From contig NZ_CP020046.1 of NCBI RefSeq assembly GCF_002028405.1, positions 3,162,001 to 3,226,000 on the forward strand: a stretch of DNA of 64,000 bases. The letters run 5' to 3'. Under the pieces are notes generated by a model, which worked only from the letters and a program-made list of their open reading frames with translations, was not told where the DNA came from and searched no databases. The position numbers and the translations under genes were made by a program. Below, piece by piece: positions 53,971 through 63,521 of the stretch; position 1 is the first letter of the stretch, and every line of letters starts with the position of its first letter. The stretch comes from Thiomonas intermedia (GTDB taxonomy: Bacteria > Pseudomonadota > Gammaproteobacteria > Burkholderiales > Burkholderiaceae_C).

Positions 53971-56394
53971 CTATTGAGCGCGTACCGCGTCGATGGCGTC
54001 GAGTATGGCTTCGGGCGTGGCCGGGGCGCGCAGTGGCGGGTCGATGCGATGTTCGCCCACGGCCGAAATGGCGTCCCGAATCGCGAGCAGCACCGAAAAC
54101 GGCAACAGCAGCGGCGGCTCGCCCACGGCCTTGGAGCGATGCACCGTGGGCTGGGCGTTGGGGTTGTCGAACAGCGCGGTGTGCAGCTCCGCCGGGCAGT
54201 CGTTGGCGGTGGGAATCTTGTAGGTGCTGGGGGCATGGGTGAGCAGAAGCCCGGTTTTCGGGTGCCACACCAGTTCTTCCAGGGTGAGCCAGCCCATGCC
54301 CTGAATGAAGGCGCCTTCGACCTGTCCGATGTCGAGGGCCGGATTGAGCGACTTGCCGGCGTCGTGCAGCAGGTCGGCGCGAAGCAGGCGCCACTCGCCG
54401 GTGAGGGTGTCGACCAGCACTTCGCTGGCCGCGGCGCCGTAGGCGAAGTAGTAGAACGGGTGGCCGGTGAGCGTCTCGGCATTCCAGTGCAGGTCGGGCG
54501 TGGTGTAGAAGCCGTCGCTCCACAACTGCACCCGGGCGAGATAGGCCTGTTGCACCAGGGTGGCGAAGGGCAGGGCGGCGTCGCCGGTGTGCACCATGCC
54601 GCCGCTGAAACGCACCAACTCGGCGCGGCCGCCGTGCCGTTCGGCGGCGAAGGCGGCCAGGCGCTGGCGCAGGGTGCGGGCGGCATCGAGCGCGGCCATG
54701 CCGTTGAGGTCGGCCCCGGTGGAGGCGGCGGTGGCCGAGGTGTTGGCCACTTTGTGGGTGTCGGTGGCGGTGCAGCGCACGGCGGCGAAATCGAGCCCCA
54801 GTTCCTCGGCGACGACTTGCGCCACCTTGGTGTTCAGCCCTTGCCCCATTTCGGTGCCGCCGTGGTTCACCAGCACGCTGCCATCGGTGTAGATGTGGAC
54901 GAGCGCGCCCGCCTGGTTCAGGTGCACGACATTGAACGAGATGCCGAACTTGACCGGGGTGAGCGCCAGCCCCTTTTTGAGCACCGGGCTGTGGGCGTTG
55001 AAGCGGGCGATGGCGGCGCGGCGCGCGGCGTGGTCGGCGCTGTGCGCGAGCTGGTCCACCAACGGGGTGATGACGTTGTCGGTCACGCCCTGGCCGTAGG
55101 GCGTGTGGTGGTTCTGGCCGATGCCGTAGAAGTTGGCGCGGCGCACCTGAAGGGCGTCATGCCCCAATTTTCGGGCGATGGAGTCGAGCACGAACTCGGT
55201 GACGAGGGCGCCTTGCGGCCCGCCGAAGCCGCGGAAGGCGGTGTTGCTCTGGGTGTTGGTCTTGGCCACGAATCCGTGGATGGCGACATTGGGCAGCCAG
55301 TAGGCGTTGTCCACGTGGCAGATGGCCCGGGTGAGCACCGCGCCGGAGAGGTCGGCGGAATGCCCGGCATTGGCGATGAGCGTGACGTCGTAGGCGAGGA
55401 TGCGGCCCTCATCATCGAAGCCCACGGCGTAGTCGTACTCGAAGCCGTGGCGCCGGCCGGTGATTAGGAAGTCGTCGTCGCGGTCGAGCCGCAGCTTCAC
55501 CGGCCGCTGCAGCAGATGGGCGGCCAGCGCCGCGCAGCAGGCGAACTGCGCCGACTGCGATTCCTTGCCGCCGAAGCCGCCACCCATGCGCCTGCATTCC
55601 ACCTGCACCTGGTGCAGCATCCACCCCAGCATGTGGGCCACGACATGCTGCATCTCGCTGGGGTGCTGGGTGGAGCAGAGCACGCGCATGCCCGCATTCT
55701 CGGAGGGCATGGCATAGGCCACCTGGCCTTCGAGGTAGAACTGCTCCTGTCCGCCCACGCTCAGGCTGCCCTGCAGGCGATGCGGGGCCGAGCCCATCGC
55801 CCGTTCGAGTTCGCCGGGCGCCGTCTCGCGCGTGAGGTGCATGGGGGGCAGCACATACTGGCCCTGGGCATGGGCTTCGCGGGCGGTGAGCAGCGCGGGC
55901 AGGGCTTCGGCGCGGATGACCTCGCGGGCCAGGGCCGCCGCGCGGCGCGCGAGGGTTTGCGTGGTGGCCACGACGACGAAGACCGGCTGGCCGACGAAAC
56001 GCAGGAGGTCGGTGGCCAGAATGGGGTCGTCGTGCACCACGGGGCCGCAGTCGTTCACTGCGGGAATATCGGCCGCCGTCAGGACGGCGACCACGCCCGG
56101 CTGTGCGCGCAGTCGCGCGAGGTCGAGGCCCAGCAGCTTGCCATGGGCCAGGTGCGAAAGTCCCAGCGCCGCGTGCAGCGTGCCGTGCAGCTCGGGGGCG
56201 TCATCGGTGTAGGCGGCCTGCCCGCTGACGTGCAGGTGCGCCGATTCGTGCGGCGGGCTGACGCCCACGCGGGCACCCTGGCGCAGCGCGGGCCATTCGG
56301 CCTCGGGCCAGGGATGGGCGCCTGATCGCGCAAAGTCGGCGATTTCTGGACCCGTCGCGGGGGCCGTCGGCAGGGGATCGAAAGGTTTGTTCAT
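53971..56394 (-). CDS. xdhB: xanthine dehydrogenase, molybdenum-binding subunit
   Basis: An 807-residue large subunit that hydroxylates hypoxanthine and xanthine at the molybdenum centre. Signatures include CRRMGGGFGGKESQS, FRGFGGPQGALVTE (substrate-binding Arg), GGTEMGQGLNTKVAQ and TSATAASTGADLNGMA; the catalytic glutamate lies in the C-terminal VGEPPLLLPFSVL segment. The start at 56394 is 10 bases after the xdhA stop; an in-frame ATG at 56415 overlaps it. It forms an XdhAB complex with the preceding gene, in the two-subunit arrangement known from Rhodobacter. Confidence 0.95.
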   Translation of the reverse strand: MNKPFDPLPTAPATGPEIADFARSGAHPWPEAEWPALRQGARVGVSPPHESAHLHVSGQAAYTDDAPELHGTLHAALGLSHLAHGKLLGLDLARLRAQPGVVAVLTAADIPAVNDCGPVVHDDPILATDLLRFVGQPVFVVVATTQTLARRAAALAREVIRAEALPALLTAREAHAQGQYVLPPMHLTRETAPGELERAMGSAPHRLQGSLSVGGQEQFYLEGQVAYAMPSENAGMRVLCSTQHPSEMQHVVAHMLGWMLHQVQVECRRMGGGFGGKESQSAQFACCAALAAHLLQRPVKLRLDRDDDFLITGRRHGFEYDYAVGFDDEGRILAYDVTLIANAGHSADLSGAVLTRAICHVDNAYWLPNVAIHGFVAKTNTQSNTAFRGFGGPQGALVTEFVLDSIARKLGHDALQVRRANFYGIGQNHHTPYGQGVTDNVITPLVDQLAHSADHAARRAAIARFNAHSPVLKKGLALTPVKFGISFNVVHLNQAGALVHIYTDGSVLVNHGGTEMGQGLNTKVAQVVAEELGLDFAAVRCTATDTHKVANTSATAASTGADLNGMAALDAARTLRQRLAAFAAERHGGRAELVRFSGGMVHTGDAALPFATLVQQAYLARVQLWSDGFYTTPDLHWNAETLTGHPFYYFAYGAAASEVLVDTLTGEWRLLRADLLHDAGKSLNPALDIGQVEGAFIQGMGWLTLEELVWHPKTGLLLTHAPSTYKIPTANDCPAELHTALFDNPNAQPTVHRSKAVGEPPLLLPFSVLLAIRDAISAVGEHRIDPPLRAPATPEAILDAIDAVRAQ

Positions 56395-56404
56395 GAGGCG
56401 CTCT

Positions 56405-57997
56405 TCAAACGGCATGCAGCGCGGGAATCTGGCCTGACCAGACGCTGGTCACGCTGGCAGGCAGGGGCGCATCGAGACGGGTTTCCAGCCAGAATCGCCA
56501 CAGCAGATTGCGCGCCACGCGCTGCCGGTGGGCGCTGCTGGCGCGCAGATCGGTCAAGGGCTGGAAGTCGGTGTCGAGCGCCCGCATGGCCGCGCGCACG
56601 CTGGCCTCGCTCCAGGGCTGCCCCAACAGGGCGGCCTCGGCCTGCGCGGCACGCTTGACCACCGCCGCCATGCCGCCAAACGCCAGACGCGCGTGACTGA
56701 CGTGGCCTTGCGCGTCCAGCCGCAGGGCCAGGCCGCAGCTCACCGCCGAGATGTCGCAGTCGTAGCGCTTGGAGAGTTTGTAGGCTCGCAGCCGCAGCGC
56801 CTGCGCCTGGGGCACGTCCGCCGCGGGCAGCGGCACGTCGATGGCGCGCAGGAATTCGCCGGGCTGCAGGGCGTTCTTCATGTAGTCGAGATAGAACTCG
56901 GCCAACGGCAGTCGACGCACCGCGTCGCCCTTCTGCAATTCGAGCACCGCATCGAGCGCAAGCAGCACGGGCGCGCCGTCGCCGATGGGCGAGCCGTTGG
57001 CCACATTGCCGCCGAGGGTGCCGGCATGGCGCACGGGCGGGCCGGCGAAGCGCAGCGCCATCTCGCGCAGTTCGGGCCAGTGGTGGACCAGCGCGGCCCA
57101 GGCATCTTCCAGCGGCACGGCCGCGCCGATGCGAAGCAGGGCACCGTCGCGCTCCACGGCATGCAGCTCGCGCACGTCGCCCAGGTAGAGCAGATCGCCC
57201 ACGTCGCGGAACTGTTTGTGGGTCCACAGGCCGATGTCGGTGGCGCCGGCAAGAAGTCTTGCCTCTGGCCGTTCAACCCGGACTGAGGCAAATTCCGCAA
57301 GGGTGCGTGGCGCGATGAAATGGTCGATGCGCGGTTGACCCTGCGCGTCGGGGTAGGCGGGGTTGGGCGCGGCGTGGACAAAAGGCTCGGGCGTGCGCTC
57401 GGCGATCTGGCGCAGCAGTGCGACGATGGGCTCGGGATCGAGCCGGGCCGCTGGGGCCTCGAACATGGCCTGGCCCGCATCGAGAATGGGTCGGTAGCCG
57501 GTGCAGCGGCAGAGGTTGCCCGACAGGTCGTCGGCAAGCTGCTGGCGCGTGGGCCGGGTGCCCGCGCCCTGGTGGCGCTCGTAGCTTGCGTAAAGCGACA
57601 TGGCGAAGCCGGGGGTGCAGAAGCCACATTGCGAGCCATGGCAGTCGACCAGGGCCTGCTGCACGGGGTGCAGCGCGCGACCGGGGGCGAGGCCTTGCAG
57701 GTCTTCGACGGTCAGCAGCGCCTTGCCGTGCAGGGTGGGCAGGTAGCGGATGCAGGCGTTGACCGGGCGCAGCTGCAACGCGCCCACGGTGATTGCCGCA
57801 CGGTCTTGAAGGCCGTCATCGGCCAGCTCCGCCACGACCACGGTGCAGGCGCCGCAGTCGCCTTCGGCGCAGCCTTCCTTGGTGCCGCAATGGTGCGCAT
57901 GCTCGCGCAGCCATTGCAGCACGGTGGTGGTGACGGGCAGACCGCTGACTTCGGTGATCTGGCCGCGATGGACGAAGCGGATGGGTTGGGCGTTCAT
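56405..57997 (-). CDS. xdhA: xanthine dehydrogenase, iron-sulfur and FAD subunit
   Basis: A 530-residue small subunit. The N-terminal plant-type [2Fe-2S] domain has [18 protein letters not shown] (Cys43, Cys48, Cys51); the second cluster domain has [18 protein letters not shown] and [12 protein letters not shown]; the FAD domain follows with [14 protein letters not shown] and [12 protein letters not shown]. It passes electrons from the molybdenum centre to NAD+. The ATG at 57997 was chosen at the beginning of the ferredoxin fold; the longer frame runs into the divergent LysR gene. It is the first gene of the xdhABC set. Confidence 0.95.
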   Translation of the reverse strand: MNAQPIRFVHRGQITEVSGLPVTTTVLQWLREHAHHCGTKEGCAEGDCGACTVVVAELADDGLQDRAAITVGALQLRPVNACIRYLPTLHGKALLTVEDLQGLAPGRALHPVQQALVDCHGSQCGFCTPGFAMSLYASYERHQGAGTRPTRQQLADDLSGNLCRCTGYRPILDAGQAMFEAPAARLDPEPIVALLRQIAERTPEPFVHAAPNPAYPDAQGQPRIDHFIAPRTLAEFASVRVERPEARLLAGATDIGLWTHKQFRDVGDLLYLGDVRELHAVERDGALLRIGAAVPLEDAWAALVHHWPELREMALRFAGPPVRHAGTLGGNVANGSPIGDGAPVLLALDAVLELQKGDAVRRLPLAEFYLDYMKNALQPGEFLRAIDVPLPAADVPQAQALRLRAYKLSKRYDCDISAVSCGLALRLDAQGHVSHARLAFGGMAAVVKRAAQAEAALLGQPWSEASVRAAMRALDTDFQPLTDLRASSAHRQRVARNLLWRFWLETRLDAPLPASVTSVWSGQIPALHAV

Positions 57998-58084
57998 GAC
58001 GGGTTGCGGGCCATCAGGCGGTGGAAAGAAAAGGGGCGGGCGCGAGATGCTGCAAGTATTGGGCCACGATCCGGCGCGATTGAC

Positions 58085-58103
58085 ATATGCTGAACTGTAT
58101 ACA
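58085..58103. promoter_or_regulatory. LysR-type operator candidate between xdhA and lysR
   Basis: ATA-TGCTGAACTG-TAT (58085-58100) has the T-N11-A form of LTTR boxes, and it overlaps the perfect palindrome TGTATACA (58096-58103). It lies in the middle of the 144-bp divergent gap. The LysR protein starting at 58142 is the likely binder. Confidence 0.45.
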
Positions 58104-58141
58104 AAACATGCGAGACGGCTGATGCCGCAAGGGGCTGCACC

Positions 58142-59068
58142 ATGAACAATGCGCTGGACTCCATCGACCTGCACCTCATCCGGATCCTGCATACCGTGCT
58201 GACCGAATCGAACGTTTCCCGAGCCGCCATGCGCCTGGGCTCGACCCAGCCCGCCGTGAGCGGGGCGCTGCGCCGCCTGCGCGCCATCACCGGCGATGAA
58301 CTGCTGGTGCGCAGCGGCAATGCCATGGTGCCGACCGCGTTTGGCGCAAGCCTGATCGAGCCCAGTGCCTGCATTCTGCGGGAGGCGCAGCGCCTGCTCG
58401 GGGGCACGGGGCCGTTCGATGCGATGCACAGCACGCGTCAGTTCCGTCTGGCGGCGGCCGACTACATGGACCCGGCTTTTCTGCCACATCTCATCGCCAC
58501 GCTCAAACGCGAGGCACCGCAGTGTGGCGTCGACGTGCTGCCGCTGTCGGCCACTCTGGACTATCGCCACGCGCTGGCGGCCGGGGACGTCGATGCCGTC
58601 TTGGGCAACTGGCTGGAGCCGCCCCAGGATCTGCACCTTGCGCCGCTGATCGAAGACGACATCGTCTGCCTGGTCGCAGCAAGCCACCCCGCGCTGCGTC
58701 GCGGTCTGGATCTGGATCAGTATCTGCAGGCCGAGCATGTGGCGCCGTCACCGCTGCGCGCCGTGGGCGAGGGGGTGATCGACCAGCACCTGCATCATCT
58801 GGGGCTGCAGCGCAACGTCACGGTGCACTGCGCCTTTTTCAACCTGATTCCGGGCCTGGTGGCGCGCAGCCTGCTGGTGCTGACGACGGGGCGCCGGTTC
58901 TGTCAACGCTATGTGGAATCGGGCATGGCCGTGCGCATCCTGCCTTGTCCGGTGCCGTTCCCCCCGCTGACCTACTACCTGCTGTGGCATGCCCGCGTGC
59001 ATCTCGACGCGGCGCACCGCTGGCTGCGTGCGCACGTCCGGGAGGCTGCGACGCAGGCGCACGGCTGA
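58142..59068 (+). CDS. LysR family transcriptional regulator (divergent from xdhABC)
   Basis: A 308-residue LTTR with the winged helix at 8-68 (ESNVSRAAMRLGSTQPAVSG) and an effector domain of the NodD/LeuO-like branch (FRLAAADYMDPAFLPHLIATL). The regulators of this branch often control catabolic dehydrogenases and transporters. Its position between xdhABC and a purine permease-guanine deaminase pair makes a purine-related role likely; xanthine or urate as ligand is only a guess. Confidence 0.88.
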   Translation: MNNALDSIDLHLIRILHTVLTESNVSRAAMRLGSTQPAVSGALRRLRAITGDELLVRSGNAMVPTAFGASLIEPSACILREAQRLLGGTGPFDAMHSTRQFRLAAADYMDPAFLPHLIATLKREAPQCGVDVLPLSATLDYRHALAAGDVDAVLGNWLEPPQDLHLAPLIEDDIVCLVAASHPALRRGLDLDQYLQAEHVAPSPLRAVGEGVIDQHLHHLGLQRNVTVHCAFFNLIPGLVARSLLVLTTGRRFCQRYVESGMAVRILPCPVPFPPLTYYLLWHARVHLDAAHRWLRAHVREAATQAHG

Positions 59069-59154
59069 ACCGTTCTTGAATCCCGTGTCCGACCTGGCGC
59101 GGGGCATCGACTTCGCCACCCTGAGCGAGGCGTGAAAACCCGAGGAGACTGTCC

Positions 59155-60462
59155 ATGAATCTGCGAACCTTGTTCAAGCTCGATGCGCACGGCACCGATG
59201 TGCGCACCGAGATCCTGGCGGGGGTGACGACGTTTCTCACCATGTCGTACATCATCTTCGTCAACCCCGACATCCTGTCCACCACCGGCATGGACAAGAA
59301 CGCCGTGTTCGTCGCCACCTGTCTGGCGGCGGCCCTGGGCACTTTCATCATGGCCTTCGTCGCCAACTGGCCCATCGGCCTGGCGCCGGGCATGGGGTTG
59401 AACGCCTTTTTCGCCTTCACCGTGGTCAAGGGCATGGGCTTCACCTGGGAGCAGGCCCTGGGCGCCGTGTTCATCTCGGGCTGCCTGTTCATTCTGCTGA
59501 CCATCACCGGCGTGCGATCGTGGCTGGTGGCGGGCATTCCGAAGTCCTTGCGCAGCGCCATTGCGGCAGGCATTGGCATGTTTCTGGCCATCATCGCGCT
59601 GTCGAACGCGGGCGTCGTGGTGGCCAATCCGGCGACCAAGGTGGGGCTGGGCAATCTGGCCACGCTGCCCGTGGTGCTGGCGGCGTGCGGCTTTCTGCTC
59701 ATCGCCCTGCTCGACTACTGGCGGGTGCGCGGCGCCATTCTCATCGGCATCGTGGCGGTGACACTGGCGAGCATGGCGCTCGGGCTGACGCATTACCAGG
59801 GCATCATCTCCATGCCGCCGAGCATGGCGCCGACCTTTCTCAAGCTCGACATTCTCGGGGCGCTGCATGCCGGTTTTTTTCACATCATTCTGGTGTTCGT
59901 GCTGGTGGAAATTTTTGATGCCACCGGCACCTTGACGGGCGTGGCCCGCAAGGCCGGGTTGCTGAAGGAGGGCGCCAAGGGCGACCAGCGTGGCCTGGGG
60001 CGCGCGCTGTTTGCCGACAGCCTGGCCATCTTCTCCGGCTCGCTGCTGGGCACCAGCAGCACCACGGCCTATATCGAAAGCGCCTCTGGGGTGCAGGCCG
60101 GCGGGCGCACGGGCCTGACGGCGCTGACCGTGGGCCTGCTGTTTCTCGCCGCGCTGTTCATCGCGCCGCTGGCCGCTGTGGTGCCCGCCTATGCCACGGC
60201 CCCGGCGCTGCTCTACGTGGCCGGGCTGATGATGCGCGAGCTGCTGGAAATCGACTGGGGCGACATCACCGAATCGGTGCCCTCGGCGCTGGCCGCGTTG
60301 ATCATGCCATTCACCTATTCCATCGCCAACGGCCTGGCCTTCGGCTTCATCGCCTACGCGGCGCTCAAGCTGCTGACCGGGCGGGCACGGGACGTGCATC
60401 CGGCGCTGTGGGTGGTGGCGGCGCTGTTCCTGCTGCGCTATGCGCTGTTTCCCACCGACTGA
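59155..60462 (+). CDS. NCS2 family purine permease (AzgA/GhxP-like)
   Basis: A 435-residue proton-coupled nucleobase importer with about 13 hydrophobic segments. It has the AzgA-like opening TEILAGVTTFLTMSYIIFVNP, ANWPIGLAPGMGLNAFFAF, and the substrate-site segment GTSSTTAYIESASGVQAGGR. This branch (E. coli GhxP, GhxQ, PurP) takes adenine, guanine or hypoxanthine rather than urate. GAGGAGA lies 8 bases before the ATG. The guanine deaminase gene follows within 16 bases, so guanine is the probable main substrate. Confidence 0.92.
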   Translation: MNLRTLFKLDAHGTDVRTEILAGVTTFLTMSYIIFVNPDILSTTGMDKNAVFVATCLAAALGTFIMAFVANWPIGLAPGMGLNAFFAFTVVKGMGFTWEQALGAVFISGCLFILLTITGVRSWLVAGIPKSLRSAIAAGIGMFLAIIALSNAGVVVANPATKVGLGNLATLPVVLAACGFLLIALLDYWRVRGAILIGIVAVTLASMALGLTHYQGIISMPPSMAPTFLKLDILGALHAGFFHIILVFVLVEIFDATGTLTGVARKAGLLKEGAKGDQRGLGRALFADSLAIFSGSLLGTSSTTAYIESASGVQAGGRTGLTALTVGLLFLAALFIAPLAAVVPAYATAPALLYVAGLMMRELLEIDWGDITESVPSALAALIMPFTYSIANGLAFGFIAYAALKLLTGRARDVHPALWVVAALFLLRYALFPTD

Positions 60463-60490
60463 ATGAGCGAATGACTGAATGACCGAACGA
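60459..60490 (+). repeat. four tandem octamers at the permease/guaD junction
   Basis: CTGAATGA, GCGAATGA, CTGAATGA and CCGAACGA follow one another without gaps. The array includes the stop codon of the permease (60460-60462) and the start codon of guanine deaminase (60479). Copy number changes would alter the spacing between the two genes. Confidence 0.7.
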
Positions 60491-61861
60491 TCCCCCATGA
60501 CTGCTGCCACGCCCTTGCCGACCTCCCTCCATTCCAGCCCGTCGCCGGGTGCCAGCCCGGCGCGCACGGCCCTGCGCGGCGACATCCTCTACTTCCTGCG
60601 CGATCCCGGCTGGAGCGAGGATGCCACCGGCGCCGTGCGCTTCGAGCCCGACGGCTGGCTGCTGATCGAACAGGGGCGGGTTCTGGCGGTGCGCGCCGCA
60701 GACGACCCGCCCGACGCGAGCTGGGCGCGGCAGGACTGGCGGGGCCATCTGGTGATGCCGGGTTTCATCGATCCGCATGTGCACGCGCCGCAGGTCGATG
60801 TCATCGCCTCCTTCGGGGCCGCGCTGCTCGACTGGCTGGAGCGCTACACCTTCCCCGCCGAGGCGCGCTACGCCGACCCAGAGCAGAGCCGTCTTGGCGC
60901 CGAGCGTTTTCTGCACGCGCTGTTGGCGCACGGCACCACGTCGGCGCTGGTGTTTGCCACGGTGCACAAGACCAGCAGCGAGGCGCTGTTCGAAGCGGGA
61001 CGGCAACTCGGCATGCGGCTCATCACCGGCAAGGTGCTGATGGACAGCAACTGCCCGGCCGATCTGCGCGATGACGTCGTGCAGGCCGAACACGACTGCA
61101 TCGAGCTGATCGAGCGCTGGCACGGTGTCGACCGCCTGGCCTACGCCGTGACGCCCCGTTTCGCCGCCACCAGCAGCGACGCGCAACTGACCATGGCCGG
61201 CGGCCTGTTGCAGCGCTACGCGAAGCAGGCCGGCGGCCTCTACATGCAGACGCATGTGGCCGAGAACCGAGACGAGGTGCGATGGATCGCCGAGCTGTTT
61301 CCCGACAGCCGCAGCTACCTCGACGTGTATGACCGCCGGGGCCTGCTCACCCGCCGCAGCGTTCTGGCGCACGGCATCTGGCTCGACGACGCCGACCGCG
61401 AGCGCATGGCCCAGGCCGGCAGCAGCATCGCCTTCTCGCCTTCGTCCAACCTCTTTCTGGGCAGCGGCCTGTTCGACTGGGCCCGGGCCGAGGCCGCCGG
61501 TGTGGGCGTGGCGCCGGCCAGCGACGTGGGCGGCGGCACCAGCCTGTGCCAGTTGCGCACCCTGGCCGATGGCTACAAGGTGCTCGCGCTCCAAGGCCAG
61601 CGCATGACGGCCTGGCAGGGGCTTTACGCCGCCACCCGGGGCGCGGCGCGCGCCCTCGATCTTGAGCACGAGATCGGCCACTTCGCCCCGGGCACCGCGG
61701 CCGACGTGGTGGTGTGGCGCTGGGCCGAGGGCGCGGTGCAGCAGCGGCGCCAGGAGATGGCACGTAGCTTGCATGAGCGTTTGTTCGCGTGGATGACTCT
61801 CGCGGACGAACGCAATGTCGCAGCAACGTATGTGAGCGGGCAGTTGCGGTATCGACCGTGA
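60479..61861 (+). CDS. guaD: guanine deaminase
   Basis: A 460-residue zinc amidohydrolase that converts guanine to xanthine and ammonia. The metal ligands are in PGFIDPHVHAPQ (HxH), YMQTHVAEN, LAHGIWL and the late Asp in ASDVGGGTSL. The family size is about 430-450 residues, so the first about 30 residues (rich in Ser, Pro and Thr) are extra; an internal ATG at 60497 is an alternative start. Xanthine produced here is the substrate of XdhAB encoded nearby. Confidence 0.94.
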   Translation: MTERSPMTAATPLPTSLHSSPSPGASPARTALRGDILYFLRDPGWSEDATGAVRFEPDGWLLIEQGRVLAVRAADDPPDASWARQDWRGHLVMPGFIDPHVHAPQVDVIASFGAALLDWLERYTFPAEARYADPEQSRLGAERFLHALLAHGTTSALVFATVHKTSSEALFEAGRQLGMRLITGKVLMDSNCPADLRDDVVQAEHDCIELIERWHGVDRLAYAVTPRFAATSSDAQLTMAGGLLQRYAKQAGGLYMQTHVAENRDEVRWIAELFPDSRSYLDVYDRRGLLTRRSVLAHGIWLDDADRERMAQAGSSIAFSPSSNLFLGSGLFDWARAEAAGVGVAPASDVGGGTSLCQLRTLADGYKVLALQGQRMTAWQGLYAATRGAARALDLEHEIGHFAPGTAADVVVWRWAEGAVQQRRQEMARSLHERLFAWMTLADERNVAATYVSGQLRYRP

Positions 61862-61916
61862 AGCGTTGAACGACGGGGTGCCGCATCTGCGCGCGGTCAG
61901 GTATAGGACAATCCGG

Positions 61917-61945
61917 CATTCCCGCGTCATTCCCGCGTCATTCCG
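61917..61945. repeat. short tandem repeat upstream of the ABC importer
   Basis: CATTCCCGCGT occurs twice in tandem (61917-61938) and a third partial copy (CATTCCG) follows. Unit length is 11 bp. It is in the 115-bp gap between guaD and the ABC ATPase gene. Confidence 0.75.
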
Positions 61946-61976
61946 TTTCCCCGCTTCATTCGGCTTCTCTTCTTAC

Positions 61977-63521
61977 ATGCGGCTCGCGCTCGAACACATC
62001 AGCAAGTCCTATCCCGGCGTCAAGGCCAACGACGACATCAGCCTGGCGGTGCAGCCCGGGGAAATCCATGCGGTGCTGGGCGAGAACGGCGCGGGCAAGT
62101 CCACGCTGATGAAAATCATCTACGGCGCGGTGCAGCCCGATGCCGGTCAGATCGTCTGGAACGGCGCGCCGGTTCGCATGAAAAACCCCGGCATGGCCCG
62201 CGACCTGGGCATCGCCATGGTGTATCAGCACTTCTCGCTGTTCGACACCCTCACTGCGGCGGAGAACATCTGGCTGGGTCTGGGGCGCCGCATCAGCTTG
62301 TCCGAAGTGGAGACCCGCATCAATGCCATCGCGCATCGGTACGGGCTGGACTGCGCGCCCCGCCGTCCGGTGCACACCCTGTCGGTCGGCGAACGCCAGC
62401 GGGTGGAGATCATCCGCTGCCTGCTGGCCGATCCCACGCTGCTCATCCTCGACGAGCCGACCTCGGTGCTCACGCCGCAGGCCGTCGAAAAGCTGTTTGT
62501 CGTGCTGCGCCAGCTCGCCGCGGACGGCTGCAGCATTCTCTACATCAGCCACAAGCTCGACGAGATTCGCAAGCTCTGCCACAACTGCACGGTGTTGCGC
62601 GGCGGTCGGGTGAGCGGGCGCGTCGATCCGGCCCAGGAAACCGAGGCCAGCCTGTCGCGGCTGATGATCGGCGCCGATCCGCCCGCGCTGCAGCACCGGC
62701 CGTCCCAGCTCGGCGAGGTGCTGCTGAAGGTGGACGATCTGGAACTGCCGGGCGATGGCGAATTCAGCGTGGCCATCGACCATCTCTCGCTGGAGGTGCG
62801 CGCCGGGGAAATTCTGGGCATCGCCGGCGTGTCGGGCAATGGCCAGCAGGAATTGCTCGCCGCGCTGTCGGGCGAAGACCGGCGCGCTCGCCCCGCAGCC
62901 GTGCGGCTGGCGGGCGAGCCCGTGGGCGCGCTCGGGCCGGGTGAGCGCCGCAAGCGCGGCCTGCATTTCATCCCGGAAGAGCGTCTGGGGCGGGCGACGG
63001 TGCCGGTCCTGTCGCTGGAGCAGAACATTTTGCTGACCGCGCGCCCCGCCGAGGTTGTTTCGCACGGTCTGATCCAGCGCCAGACCCTGCGCGAGCAGGC
63101 GCAGGCGGTGATCGCCCGCTTCGGCGTGAAGGCCGGCGGTCCGCAGGCCGCGGCGCGCAGCCTGTCGGGCGGCAATCTGCAGAAGTACATCGTGGGCCGG
63201 GAAATTCTCGGCCAGCCCCGCGTGCTGCTGGTGGCGCAACCGACCTGGGGCGTGGACGTGGGCGCCGCGGCGCAGATCCGGGCCGAGCTTCTGGGCCTGC
63301 GCGATGCGGGCTGCGCCGTGCTGGTCATCTCGGAAGAGCTTGACGAACTGTTCGAGATCGCCGACCGGCTGCAGGTGATGGCGCGCGGCAAGCTGTCGCC
63401 CTCCATCGCCCGCGCCGACGCGACGGTCGAGCAGATCGGGGTTTGGATGAGCGGGCTGTGGCCGCAGGGCCCGATGGACGGCGCGCAAGCCGCCACGGAG
63501 GTCAGCCATGCTGCGGCTTGA
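61977..63521 (+). CDS. ABC transporter, duplicated ATPase (nucleoside/BMP type)
   Basis: A 514-residue protein with two ATPase domains, as in sugar and nucleoside (BMP-family) importers such as YufO/NupA. The first has Walker A GENGAGKST, the signature LSVGERQRVEII and Walker B LLILDEPTSVL; the second keeps the C-terminal signature LSGGNLQKYIVGRE and a QPTWGVDVGA segment, while its Walker A region is degenerate (GVSGNGQQE), as usual for this class. It would power uptake of purine nucleosides or related compounds, fitting the surrounding purine genes. It overlaps the permease gene by 14 bases. Confidence 0.9.
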   Translation: MRLALEHISKSYPGVKANDDISLAVQPGEIHAVLGENGAGKSTLMKIIYGAVQPDAGQIVWNGAPVRMKNPGMARDLGIAMVYQHFSLFDTLTAAENIWLGLGRRISLSEVETRINAIAHRYGLDCAPRRPVHTLSVGERQRVEIIRCLLADPTLLILDEPTSVLTPQAVEKLFVVLRQLAADGCSILYISHKLDEIRKLCHNCTVLRGGRVSGRVDPAQETEASLSRLMIGADPPALQHRPSQLGEVLLKVDDLELPGDGEFSVAIDHLSLEVRAGEILGIAGVSGNGQQELLAALSGEDRRARPAAVRLAGEPVGALGPGERRKRGLHFIPEERLGRATVPVLSLEQNILLTARPAEVVSHGLIQRQTLREQAQAVIARFGVKAGGPQAAARSLSGGNLQKYIVGREILGQPRVLLVAQPTWGVDVGAAAQIRAELLGLRDAGCAVLVISEELDELFEIADRLQVMARGKLSPSIARADATVEQIGVWMSGLWPQGPMDGAQAATEVSHAAA

